Source of the DNA: an uncultured Hungatella sp.
Lineage (GTDB): Bacteria > Bacillota > Clostridia > Lachnospirales > Lachnospiraceae
DNA: 64,000 bases
Direction: 5' to 3'
NCBI GenBank assembly: GCA_910585435.1
Contig: CAJUEJ010000009.1
Coordinates: 62,001-126,000, forward strand
The notes below the pieces were generated by a model. That model saw nothing but the letters and a program-made list of their open reading frames with translations, was not told the DNA's origin and searched no databases. Positions within the stretch are counted from its first letter, which is position 1, and each line of letters begins with the position of its first letter. The position numbers and the translations under genes are program-made. This document shows, piece after piece, positions 8,935 to 16,954 of the stretch.

Positions 8935-10560
8935 ATGTACCCCGCAAAAAAGAACGTGTTTTTGACTCTGGGAGCCATTCTTCTTCTGACCCTGGCTTGT
9001 TCCATCACCGTTATGGCAGCCGAGGGGGATGCAGAATATGTTCCCGCCGTGTACTCTACCTTCTGGGCCCTGGTTCCCCCTGTGGTGGCAATCGGCCTTG
9101 CCCTGATAACGAAGGAAGTGTACAGCTCCCTGTTTGTTGGAATCCTGATGGGAGGGCTTTTATACTCCGGTTTTCAGTTTGAAACCACCATCACCCATAT
9201 TTTTGAGGATGGAATCATCAGCGTCCTGTCAGACAGCTACAATGTAGGTATCCTGGTATTCCTGGTTATCCTGGGCACCATGGTGGGCCTTATGAACAAG
9301 GCAGGCGGTTCCGCTGCTTTCGGCCAGTTCGCCGCCCAAAAGATCCACAACCGTGTAGGCGCCCAGCTGGCTACCATTCTCTTAGGCGTCCTGATCTTCA
9401 TTGACGATTATTTTAACTGCCTGACCGTGGGAAGTGTTATGCGCCCTGTAACCGACAAATTCAAGGTTTCCAGAGCCAAGCTTGCCTACTTAATCGATGC
9501 CACCGCTGCCCCGGTCTGCATCATTGCCCCCATCTCCTCCTGGGCTGCTGCCGTTACAGGATTTGTAGAGGGGGAGGACGGCTTCTCCATTTTCATCCGG
9601 GCCATCCCCTATAACTTCTATGCCATTCTCACCATTGTCATGATGATCGGCATGGTAGTTATGAAGATGGAATTCGGCTCCATGAGAACCCATGAATTAA
9701 ACGCGGTAAAAGGGGACTTATACACCACCCCGGGCCGCCCTTACGGCCTTGCAAAGGATGAGCTGACAGAGACCAAAGGCAAAGTCATCGACCTTCTGAT
9801 TCCCATTATCAGCCTGATCATCTGCTGCGTCATCGGCATGCTGTACACCGGCGATTTCTTCTCCGGAACCGATTTTGTGACTGCATTCTCCAATTCCGAT
9901 GCTTCTCTGGGATTGACATTCGGCAGCTTCTTCGGACTTGTTATTACCATTATCCTCTACCAGATCCGCCGTGTCTTAAGCTTCTCGGACTGCATGGCAT
10001 GTATTCCGGAAGGCTTTAAAGCTATGGTTCCGGCCATCCTGATTCTGACCTTTGCCTGGACCTTAAAGGCCATGACCGACAGCCTGGGAGCCGACGTATA
10101 CGTGGCAGGGCTGGTGGAAAGCAGCGCCGGCGGGCTTATCAACTTCCTGCCTGCCATAATCTTTGTCGTGGGGTGTTTCCTGGCATTTGCCACCGGAACC
10201 TCCTGGGGAACCTTCGGAATCCTGATCCCCATTGTTGTCGCCGTATTTGAAAACAGCAACCCGCAGCTGATGATTATCTCCATCTCCGCATGTATGGCAG
10301 GTGCTGTCTGCGGCGATCACTGCTCACCTATATCCGACACCACCATCATGGCATCCGCAGGCGCCCAGTGCGAGCATGTAAACCATGTCACCACCCAGCT
10401 GCCCTATGCCATCACCGCTGCCGCGGTATCCTTTGTCACCTACATCGTCGCCGGCTTCGTCCAGACTGCCTGGATAGCCCTTCCTGTAGGTATCGTGTTG
10501 ATGCTGGGAGTAATCTTTGTAATGAAATCTATGGGGAACCAGATTGACGAAAATAAATAA
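8935..10560 (+). CDS. NhaC-family transporter, probably lysine uptake
   Basis: Encodes 541 residues starting at the ATG at 8935 (AAAGGAGA ribosome site). A longer ORF begins at 8641 but that lies inside the riboswitch. The N-terminal hydrophobic segment ending in VMAAEG is followed by about 12 membrane segments with family features such as FIDDYFNCLTVG and the CSPISDTT motif. By sequence this is the NhaC Na+/H+ antiporter superfamily (COG1757). A lysine riboswitch directly upstream points instead to a lysine transporter; NhaC-type genes under L-box control have been assigned this role in Firmicutes. The substrate assignment therefore rests on regulation, not on residues. Confidence 0.88.
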   Translation: MYPAKKNVFLTLGAILLLTLACSITVMAAEGDAEYVPAVYSTFWALVPPVVAIGLALITKEVYSSLFVGILMGGLLYSGFQFETTITHIFEDGIISVLSDSYNVGILVFLVILGTMVGLMNKAGGSAAFGQFAAQKIHNRVGAQLATILLGVLIFIDDYFNCLTVGSVMRPVTDKFKVSRAKLAYLIDATAAPVCIIAPISSWAAAVTGFVEGEDGFSIFIRAIPYNFYAILTIVMMIGMVVMKMEFGSMRTHELNAVKGDLYTTPGRPYGLAKDELTETKGKVIDLLIPIISLIICCVIGMLYTGDFFSGTDFVTAFSNSDASLGLTFGSFFGLVITIILYQIRRVLSFSDCMACIPEGFKAMVPAILILTFAWTLKAMTDSLGADVYVAGLVESSAGGLINFLPAIIFVVGCFLAFATGTSWGTFGILIPIVVAVFENSNPQLMIISISACMAGAVCGDHCSPISDTTIMASAGAQCEHVNHVTTQLPYAITAAAVSFVTYIVAGFVQTAWIALPVGIVLMLGVIFVMKSMGNQIDENK

Positions 10561-10578
10561 ATTTTCTACTTGCAGGTA

Positions 10579-10607
10579 TTCCATTTCTTTTATAAATCCT
10601 TTATAAT
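10579..10607 (+). promoter_or_regulatory. sigma-A type promoter of small-protein locus
   Basis: TATAAT at 10602-10607 is preceded by TTCCAT at 10579-10584 with a 17-base spacer. It lies just after the transporter gene and about 170 bases before the small ORF at 10775, implying a long leader RNA. Confidence 0.6.
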
Positions 10608-10695
10608 AGTGTTACTTGCCAAAAATTCCACAGGGAATGAAAGGCAGATTTGAGACATCAGCGAGAGCGAGTGAGTACTCCTTATTTGGTGAAAG

Positions 10696-10745
10696 CACAC
10701 CTCTGGGATGACCTTAAGATCTCTTAGGATCATGCCACAGGTGTG
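10696..10745 (+). other. long stable hairpin in leader RNA
   Basis: CACACCTCTGG (10696-10706) pairs with CCACAGGTGTG (10735-10745), and the inside pairs again (ATGACCT with AGGATCAT), giving one ~50-nt rod-like hairpin. It sits between the promoter at 10579 and the ribosome site at ~10760. Function unknown; consistent with a translation-controlled toxin mRNA leader or an sRNA-like structure. Confidence 0.6.
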
Positions 10746-10774
10746 TAAACACCAAGGAAAGGAGGATGTGGTCT

Positions 10775-10969
10775 ATGGGAATGTTAGACATCATGAGCCG
10801 TGTTGTGAGCATCTTCGCAGGCATTGTGGGAGGCCTTGTAGGTATTACCACTTTAACTGAGAAGTACAAAACTTACATAAATCGGCATAAGGAACAGACA
10901 GAAAAAGACCCATCAGCAAGCTTGGCGGCAACTGACGGGTCGGATGAAGATTGCTTAAGCAATCGGTAG
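10775..10969 (+). CDS. small hydrophobic protein, possible type I toxin
   Basis: Encodes 64 residues from the ATG at 10775, nine bases after GGAGG; ATGs at 10766 and 10781 are alternatives. One hydrophobic segment (MSRVVSIFAGIVGGLVGITT) near the N-terminus is followed by a charged, soluble tail. The 3' coding region folds strongly: GACCCATCAG pairs with CTGACGGGTC, and GATTGCTTAAGCAATC is a perfect palindrome. Size, a single membrane helix, a long structured leader and a structured 3' end are the features of Firmicute type I toxins, but I found no certain family match and cannot see a clear antisense promoter. It stands alone between its own promoter and terminator. Confidence 0.6.
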   Translation: MGMLDIMSRVVSIFAGIVGGLVGITTLTEKYKTYINRHKEQTEKDPSASLAATDGSDEDCLSNR

Positions 10970-10978
10970 TCCACTAAC

Positions 10979-11006
10979 GGCGGCAGCTACATCGCCGCCT
11001 TTCTTT
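10979..11006 (+). terminator. intrinsic terminator of small-protein locus
   Basis: GGCGGC (10979-10984) pairs with GCCGCC (10994-10999) over a nine-base loop and is followed by TTTCTTTT. Confidence 0.85.
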
Positions 11007-11078
11007 TAAATTACAGATTTATCATAGCATTTTATCAGAGTGAAGTCAATAGCAATTTTGCAGTAAAACAGGCCTGCT

Positions 11079-11732
11079 CTATTTCAACGCCTTCAATATC
11101 CTGTCAATATCCGCCTTCTTCCCGATAGCCATCAGATGCTCATCCCCCTTTATCACATAGTCCGGAGAAGGCATCAGCTTGGCTTTCCCTTCCCGCTTTG
11201 TCCCCAGAATGCTAATATTATGCCTGTTTCGTATTCCAGACTCCTTCAGGCTTTTTCCAACCCACTGAGGCAGAGGCGGAATCTCATAGATGGAATATTC
11301 ATCTGTCAGCTCAATATAGTCAAACACATGGTTTGCACTGTGGCGCACAGCAAGCTTTTCAGCGATATCCCTGTCCGGATAAATCACCTCATCCGCCCCG
11401 TTTCTCAGCAAAAACTTGGCATGAATGTCCCGGTTCGCCTTGCTGATAATATACCGTCCCCCCAGCTCCTTTACCAGGCTGGTAATCTCCAGGCTGCTCT
11501 GAAAATTTGTCCCGATGCAGATAAAGCAGAGATCAAAATTGGCGATTCCCAGGCTTTTAAGCACATTCTCATTGGTACAGTCACCGATCTTGGCACTGAC
11601 TACAAGAGGGAGCATCTCCTCTAAATTTTCCTCCACTTCATCCACGATCATGATCTGATTGCCCAGCTCCGCCAGATTCTTGCACAGATGGCGGCCAAAC
11701 CTTCCCATTCCGATAATCAATATAGACTTCAT
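11079..11732 (-). CDS. ktrA: KtrA/TrkA-type potassium channel gating subunit
   Basis: The product is 217 residues. The N-terminal RCK domain has the Rossmann start ILIIGMGRFGRHL and the acidic end of strand 2 (MIVDE); residues ~135-217 form the TrkA-C (RCK_C) domain. The subunit is cytoplasmic, forms an octameric ring under the KtrB membrane protein and gates it through ATP/ADP or NAD(H), with c-di-AMP often binding the C-domain in Firmicutes. It follows the KtrB gene by 55 bp in the same direction, so the two form a normal potassium uptake operon. Length is normal (~220 aa). Confidence 0.93.
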   Translation of the reverse strand: MKSILIIGMGRFGRHLCKNLAELGNQIMIVDEVEENLEEMLPLVVSAKIGDCTNENVLKSLGIANFDLCFICIGTNFQSSLEITSLVKELGGRYIISKANRDIHAKFLLRNGADEVIYPDRDIAEKLAVRHSANHVFDYIELTDEYSIYEIPPLPQWVGKSLKESGIRNRHNISILGTKREGKAKLMPSPDYVIKGDEHLMAIGKKADIDRILKALK

Positions 11733-11787
11733 TCCTTCTTATCCCTCTTCCTTCCATATTCTTTTTCGTTCCTTTGGGAGTATATAT

Positions 11788-13149
11788 TTATCCCACACTG
11801 ATAGTTTCCACCGGATTCTTCATATGTGCCGCCCGCCTCTGGTGGGTAAATGCCAGGGCAAAGGACATGCTGCCGATTCTTCCGCAGTACATCAGAAGCG
11901 CCACAAGCAGCCGTGACAGTGGCAGAAGATCCCTGGTAATTCCGGTTGTCATTCCTGCAGTGCCGATGGCTGAAAATGTCTCAAACAATACATCCGGCAT
12001 CCCCAAAGGCTGAACCGCCATAATAATCAGAGATACGGACAATGCCAGGGCCAGGTTGATGGTGCAGATTGCCCCTGCCCGCTTTACTGCCTCCTCCTCC
12101 AGCCTTCTTCCGAAGATATTAATGCTGTAGGAACGTTTAATATTGGCATGTATATATAAAAACAGCACCATAATCGTGGTGGTTTTCACACCGCCTGCCG
12201 TGGAACCAGGGCTTCCCCCGATAAACATGAGAATGATCGTCAGAAGCTTGCTTCCGTCTGACAGGGCTGCCGTATCCACAGTGTTAAATCCTGCTGTTCT
12301 GGCTGTCACGGAGCTGAACAGGGAGGTCAGTATCTTCCCGCTGACGCTCATGTCTGCAATCAGCCTGTTTCTCTCCAGAAGGTAGAACAAAAGACCTCCT
12401 CCGAAAACCAGAACCATTGTGGTTAACAGCACCACCTTTGTCTGAAGGAGGTACTTGCGCACATGCCATTTGTTCCGGTATAAATCATCCCACACGATAA
12501 ATCCGATACCGCCGATGATAATCAGCAGCATAACCACCCCGTTCACCAGCCAGTCATCATAGTAAAACGACAAAGAATTGTAGGGCTGCTGATGTCCCAT
12601 CAGGTCAAAGCCTGCGTTGCAGAAGGCTGAAATCGCGTGAAAGATCCCGTAAAAAATGCCTTTAAATAATCCATATTGAGGCACAAACCGTATGGACAAA
12701 AGTAGTGCTCCCGCCCCTTCAAAAAAGCAGGTCCCCAGAACAATCTTTTTTGCCAGCCTGACGATTCCTCCGATCTGAAGGGCGCTGGTGCTTTCCTGCA
12801 TAAGCCCTCTCTGCCTCAGGCCGATTTTTCTTCTGAGGACGATGGACACGAACACGCCGATGGTGATAAAGCCCAGACCGCCAATCTGAATCAGGCAGAT
12901 GACAACTATCTGTCCGAATAAAGTCCACTGGCTCCAGGTATCCGCCACCACCAGCCCGGTCACGCAGGAGGCACTGGTAGCGGTAAACAGCGCATCTATA
13001 AATCCCATGCTTTCCCCTGACCTGCTGGCAAAGGGCAGCATCAGAAGGCCGGTTCCGATTAAAATCAAAATAAAAAATCCATATGCAATGTATTGGGTCT
13101 GGGATAGCAGCCGCCTTTTAACCTTCCCGGCCCCTGACTTTAGTTCCAT
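11788..13149 (-). CDS. ktrB: KtrB/TrkH-type potassium transporter
   Basis: Encodes 453 residues from the ATG at 13149 (GGAGG eight bases upstream); the open frame reaches back to 13317 but those codons have no ribosome site. It has four membrane-pore-membrane repeats. Filter-like segments are visible as TATSASCVTGLV, AISAFCNAGFDLMG, SVTARTAGFNTVD and FSAIGTAGMTTGI, the expected pore sequences of the TrkH/KtrB family. It moves K+ inward with the KtrA gating ring encoded next. The C-terminus (GRIGSMSFALAF) is typical. A 177-base upstream region, with a hairpin at 13285-13324, separates it from znuB. Confidence 0.93.
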   Translation of the reverse strand: MELKSGAGKVKRRLLSQTQYIAYGFFILILIGTGLLMLPFASRSGESMGFIDALFTATSASCVTGLVVADTWSQWTLFGQIVVICLIQIGGLGFITIGVFVSIVLRRKIGLRQRGLMQESTSALQIGGIVRLAKKIVLGTCFFEGAGALLLSIRFVPQYGLFKGIFYGIFHAISAFCNAGFDLMGHQQPYNSLSFYYDDWLVNGVVMLLIIIGGIGFIVWDDLYRNKWHVRKYLLQTKVVLLTTMVLVFGGGLLFYLLERNRLIADMSVSGKILTSLFSSVTARTAGFNTVDTAALSDGSKLLTIILMFIGGSPGSTAGGVKTTTIMVLFLYIHANIKRSYSINIFGRRLEEEAVKRAGAICTINLALALSVSLIIMAVQPLGMPDVLFETFSAIGTAGMTTGITRDLLPLSRLLVALLMYCGRIGSMSFALAFTHQRRAAHMKNPVETISVG

Positions 13150-13284
13150 TTCTTTTTCCTCCCATTTATGGAAATGTACACGCCCTCTGTGGGTCACCTG
13201 CAAGCTCTTTAAAGCCTGGGACTGCCTTGCGAAAATCCCGGTGAATTCAGCACTCTCTATTTCTGCAAGACCGCCCTGGTACAT

Positions 13285-13324
13285 CGTTGGACAAATGATT
13301 GATATAGTTATTTGCACAGCAACG
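13285..13324 (-). other. hairpin between znuB and ktrB
   Basis: CGTTG/CAACG and CAAAT/ATTTG pair in nested fashion just after the znuB stop, on the minus-strand transcript. No T-run follows, so this is at best a weak terminator or a leader structure of ktrB. I do not see the conserved blocks of a c-di-AMP (ydaO) riboswitch here. Confidence 0.4.
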
Positions 13325-13326
13325 TA

Positions 13327-14181
13327 CTAGGAGGATCCGCGTCTGTCTGTCGTCCTTCCCGGACCTGCCAGGCGCTGTATAATATTTACCCCGCCAAACA
13401 AAAGAAACGCTGCCAGATTCACCAGAACCACCGTTGCCCCTGCCGGTGTGGAATATTTATAAGAAGCCGCCATTCCGATGCAGAAACAGACCACCGACAG
13501 AATTCCTGAGGACCATACCACACCGCGAAAGCTTTTAAATATTCTCATAGATGTCAGCGCCGGAAAAATAATCAGGCTGGAGATCAACATCGCCCCCATC
13601 ATCCGCATCCCCAGAACAATGGTTACTGCCGTCAGCACCGCAATCAGGACATTGTACAGGGAAACGCTGACCCCTGTGGCCTTGGCAAAGCTTTCATCAA
13701 AGGTGACCGCAAATATTTTATGATAGCAAAACAGGAAAAGCCCCAGAACCACGACGGAGAGCCCTGCTGACAGCCTCACATCCGACGGGCTCATAGCCAG
13801 AATGCTTCCAAACATGTAACTGCTGACATCTGTTGTCATCCCTGTGGTCAGTGAGGTAGCCACAATCCCTATGGCCAGCGCGCTGGCGGAGATCATGGCA
13901 ATGGCTGCATCACTTTTTAATTTCCCATTCCCGGTAATCCGCAGCAGAAAAAAAGCGGCCAGAATCACCACCGGTACAGACACCTTTAAAGGCGACCACC
14001 CCAGGGCCAGGGCAATGGACAGGGAGCCGAAGGATACATGAGACAGCCCGTCTCCAATCATAGAGTACCGTTTCAGCACCAGGCTGACTCCCAGAAGGGA
14101 TGCGCACAGAGACACTAAAACCCCGCCCAAAAGCGCCCGCACCAAAAAGGGGTAAGACAGCATTTCCAAAATCAACCCCAC
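13327..14181 (-). CDS. znuB: zinc/manganese ABC transporter permease
   Basis: The product is 284 residues with about eight hydrophobic helices, of the ABC-3 family that imports Zn2+ or Mn2+. Typical landmarks are GDGLSHVSFG after the second helix and MRMMGAMLISSLIIFPA toward the C-terminus. The start codon immediately follows the stop of the ATPase gene, and the three genes znuA-znuC-znuB form one operon. The C-terminal tail is short and basic. Metal preference cannot be read from the permease; the histidine-rich loop in the partner binding protein favours zinc. Confidence 0.9.
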   Translation of the reverse strand: MGLILEMLSYPFLVRALLGGVLVSLCASLLGVSLVLKRYSMIGDGLSHVSFGSLSIALALGWSPLKVSVPVVILAAFFLLRITGNGKLKSDAAIAMISASALAIGIVATSLTTGMTTDVSSYMFGSILAMSPSDVRLSAGLSVVVLGLFLFCYHKIFAVTFDESFAKATGVSVSLYNVLIAVLTAVTIVLGMRMMGAMLISSLIIFPALTSMRIFKSFRGVVWSSGILSVVCFCIGMAASYKYSTPAGATVVLVNLAAFLLFGGVNIIQRLAGPGRTTDRRGSS

Positions 14182-14889
14182 TTAAGCCTCACCTCCTAAA
14201 AACAGCCTACCTGCCTGGCTGCGCTTATATTCTTTGGTGGTTCCGTAAAACAGAACATGCTGTTTTAAATGGAGAATCTTGCCGGCCTGATCTACCACAC
14301 CTGCCACATCATGGGTAACCATGAGAATCGCCACATGCTCCTTCCGGTTCAAATCCCGGACCAAATGGTAGAAATCCTGAATCGCCCAGGGATCCAGGCC
14401 TGTAACAGGCTCATCCAATATGAGAAGCCTGTTGGTGGCGCACAGCGCCCTGGCAATCAACACTCTCTGCTGCTGCCCTCCCGACAGCTCCCGGTAGCAG
14501 CGGCGCCTTAAATCAGCAATCCCCAGCCTTTCCATATTGGCCTGGGCCACCGCTTTCTCCTGACTGGAGTAAAACGGCCTGTATCCTCTCCGGCTTAAGC
14601 ATCCGGAGATCACCACCTCATAAACCGTAGCCGGAAAGTCCCTCTGAGCTGCCGTCTGCTGGGGCAGGTAACCGATACCGGTTTTTTTTAGCTCCTCTTC
14701 CACCACCAGCGTCCCGCCGGTAGGCTTTAAAAGCCCCAGAAGGCCTTTTATCAACGTACTTTTTCCGGAACCATTTTCCCCCACGATGCACAGGTAATCC
14801 CCTTCCTCTACCTCCATAGTCAGATCCGTGACCGCATCCTGGTTCTCATAACCAAAATCAACATGTTCGCATGTAATCAGCCTGCTCAT
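14182..14889 (-). CDS. znuC: zinc/manganese ABC transporter ATPase
   Basis: The product is 235 residues with all ABC ATPase motifs: Walker A GENGSGKST, Q-loop in LPQQ, signature LSGGQQQR and Walker B RLLILDEP with the following D-loop and switch histidine (MVTHD). It powers the permease encoded next (znuB). Its first codons overlap the stop region of the binding-protein gene by 4 bp, which shows translational coupling in the order znuA-znuC-znuB. Confidence 0.93.
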   Translation of the reverse strand: MSRLITCEHVDFGYENQDAVTDLTMEVEEGDYLCIVGENGSGKSTLIKGLLGLLKPTGGTLVVEEELKKTGIGYLPQQTAAQRDFPATVYEVVISGCLSRRGYRPFYSSQEKAVAQANMERLGIADLRRRCYRELSGGQQQRVLIARALCATNRLLILDEPVTGLDPWAIQDFYHLVRDLNRKEHVAILMVTHDVAGVVDQAGKILHLKQHVLFYGTTKEYKRSQAGRLFLGGEA

Positions 14890-15959
14890 TCATCCAGTCC
14901 TTTTCTCAGATTCTCTGCATTCTGCAGCATTAAATCCACATACGTAATACCTGCGTCAAATTCTTTTCTTGTCACATTGTGGCAGGAGTGGAGAAGCATA
15001 GGCTCTGCACCTGTCTCCTCCCCGATAATCTCCGAAACCCGGTGGCTGGAAAGCTCCAGATAATACACCGCCGGTATTTCCTCCTGACGCACCTTGTCGA
15101 TCAGATAGGCGATGGTTCTGGCGCTCGGCTCTGTATCGGTGCTGCAGCCGGAAAATGCGGCGCGGTATTGGAAGCCATACTCCTCTGCCAGATAACGGAA
15201 GGGAAATTTATCTCCCACCACAATGATATTCCTCTTTCTGTCCCGGGCCACCTGCAAAAGCATCTGATGAACCCCTTCCAGCTCCTGTAAGTAACTGTCC
15301 CGCCCTGCCTCATACACCTGCCTGTTTGCCGGATCGGCCAGGATGAGGGCGTCGGTTATAGCTTCCGTAAACCTCATGGCATTGACCGGAGAGGTCCAGA
15401 TATGCTCATCATATTCCTCTTCCTCCTGGCGGAAATGCTCCTCATGGAAATGAACTCCATCACCGTCCCCTCTCACAGGGCTGTCTCCGTGAACATTCAT
15501 ATGGCTATGTTCATGGCCCTCATCCTCCATGCCCTCCACCATCTCTTCTTCCACCACATCCACATAATCCATCATGGTTACCACCGTCAAATGAGATGTA
15601 TCCAGGGCTTCCGTAACCTGGCTGACCCACTGCTCCATGGCCCCGCCGTTGCAGATCAGAATATCTGCCTCCTGAATCCTTCGCATATCTGCCGGTGTGG
15701 GCTCAAAGGAATGGCTGTCCATCCCTGCAGGAACCACCATGGTAAGATCCACCTTATCTCCTGCGATCTGCCTGGTAAAATCATAATAGGGGAACAGCGT
15801 TGTCACCACCTTAAGCCTTTCTGCAGAAATCTCTCCCCGGACATCCTCTCCTGCCTGGCTTCCAGGCGTCCCCTGCCCTCTTCCTTTGCAGCCTGCCGCA
15901 AGCCCTGCTGACAGTATTAGGGCCAAAACTCCTGCCCAGACTTTCTTCCATCCTGCCAT
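14886..15959 (-). CDS. znuA: zinc-binding lipoprotein of ABC transporter
   Basis: Encodes 357 residues. The start at 15959 is preferred over the open frame start at 15995 because GGAGG precedes it by five bases and a TATACT -10 element falls inside the longer version. A lipoprotein signal peptide ends at a lipobox-like LAAGC. The cluster A-I metal-binding fold shows H at DSHSFEPTP, H in EHIWTSP and later E/D residues. Between them lies an acidic histidine-rich loop (EGHEHSHMNVHG and HFHEEHF), the hallmark of zinc-specific ZnuA/AdcA proteins. It captures metal outside the membrane and hands it to ZnuB. The promoter lies against the 3' end of the HEPN gene. Confidence 0.92.
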   Translation of the reverse strand: MAGWKKVWAGVLALILSAGLAAGCKGRGQGTPGSQAGEDVRGEISAERLKVVTTLFPYYDFTRQIAGDKVDLTMVVPAGMDSHSFEPTPADMRRIQEADILICNGGAMEQWVSQVTEALDTSHLTVVTMMDYVDVVEEEMVEGMEDEGHEHSHMNVHGDSPVRGDGDGVHFHEEHFRQEEEEYDEHIWTSPVNAMRFTEAITDALILADPANRQVYEAGRDSYLQELEGVHQMLLQVARDRKRNIIVVGDKFPFRYLAEEYGFQYRAAFSGCSTDTEPSARTIAYLIDKVRQEEIPAVYYLELSSHRVSEIIGEETGAEPMLLHSCHNVTRKEFDAGITYVDLMLQNAENLRKGLDE

Positions 15960-15998
15960 ATCTGCCTCCATCACTAATTTCCCAGAGTATAGCATAAT

Positions 15999-16412
15999 TT
16001 ATTTTTTAATCATAATTTTCTCTATATACGCACAAATTAACTTATAAACATATTCTGCATTTGCAATCTGCTCTCTTGTATCCTCCTTACTTGCAATGAA
16101 CATATCGTCATAATCTGATGCATTACGAACCGTAAAAGCTGAACCAATCATTTTTGACATCTCAACGGGAAAAATACCGCTCTTAATATATTTGCGCCTA
16201 AATTCCGCAATAATACCACTGTGTTTACCAGAATCAAAATTATCAAATACCAACACTGCCCTTAATCCATGAAAAATGGAGTAATAAGCTCTGTTATTTG
16301 CAATCCTGTAATTTCCATTATCAAATAGCAAATGTGCCGCTTCTAAATCCTCTTTTGATTTGTCTAATCGATATTTGGCATAATCTTTTTGCACAGATGT
16401 ATATTCAGGCAA
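15999..16412 (-). CDS. HEPN-domain protein (UPF0332-like), partner of MNT
   Basis: The product is 137 residues and mostly helical. The HEPN fold is recognised from the NRAYYSIFHGLRAVL helix and the late helix after VRNASDYDD. Classical HEPN RNases carry RxxxxH; here the arginine is followed by SDY instead of histidine, a variant common in the UPF0332 branch. The gene overlaps the upstream nucleotidyltransferase gene by 8 bp, the standard order of MNT-HEPN toxin-antitoxin pairs, in which MNT neutralises HEPN by adding adenylates. Whether this HEPN is an active RNase is open because of the missing histidine. Confidence 0.85.
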   Translation of the reverse strand: MPEYTSVQKDYAKYRLDKSKEDLEAAHLLFDNGNYRIANNRAYYSIFHGLRAVLVFDNFDSGKHSGIIAEFRRKYIKSGIFPVEMSKMIGSAFTVRNASDYDDMFIASKEDTREQIANAEYVYKLICAYIEKIMIKK

Positions 16413-16740
16413 GCATTACACCTTCTTTCTGCACATTTTGGTAAAATTTAGATGCCGGCATATATTGCTGGAACATATGATAATTTTGAATTACAGGTGC
16501 CAATACTACATCATGATCTAAATCAAATTGGTCTGAAATATCCGATATCTGTTTTCTGGCTTTGCTAATCTCCTCCTGAGGTATGTCAAGAAGCACCATA
16601 ATATCAATATCGCTATCTTTCTCAAAATCCCCCCGTGCATAAGAACCATATAAAATCACATTGCGCAGTGCAGTTCCATACACTTTTTTTAATTCTAAGG
16701 CAAACTGTTCAACTATACTTTTTATCTTTTCTTCATACAT
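16405..16740 (-). CDS. minimal nucleotidyltransferase (MNT) antitoxin
   Basis: The product is 111 residues. The Pol-beta nucleotidyltransferase signature GSYARGDFEKDSDIDIMVLL is intact: GS of the first motif and the D-x-D metal pair (SDIDI), with a third acidic residue in FDLDHDVVL. MNT proteins paired with HEPN act as antitoxins that modify the toxin with AMP. It is the first gene of the pair and overlaps the HEPN gene. The start ATG at 16740 is followed by a normal N-terminal helix (YEEKIKSIVEQFALELKKVY). Confidence 0.87.
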   Translation of the reverse strand: MYEEKIKSIVEQFALELKKVYGTALRNVILYGSYARGDFEKDSDIDIMVLLDIPQEEISKARKQISDISDQFDLDHDVVLAPVIQNYHMFQQYMPASKFYQNVQKEGVMLA

Positions 16741-16954
16741 ATTTTATGTCACCTCGCTTTGTCAAACCATCTGTATATTTTCTGAATACTCCTTTTTCTT
16801 TCTATTATTATAAGCTGATAATACTAAAAACTCAACCACATATATTTTCAAATCTTTAAAGGCAAAATCTTGATGCATTTTCCCCCATCTTGTGATACAC
16901 TAAAAAACAGTGAAAATATCTTCTAATACTTTTAAATACAGGGGAATGATTCTT

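Noticed and set aside
13150..13317. N-terminal extension of KtrB
   Set aside because: The codons lack a ribosome site, and KtrB proteins begin close to the first pore repeat; start taken at 13149.
13150..13326. c-di-AMP (ydaO-type) riboswitch before ktrB
   Set aside because: Expected for a potassium gene, but the conserved GGGGAACC-type blocks are absent; only an ordinary hairpin is visible.
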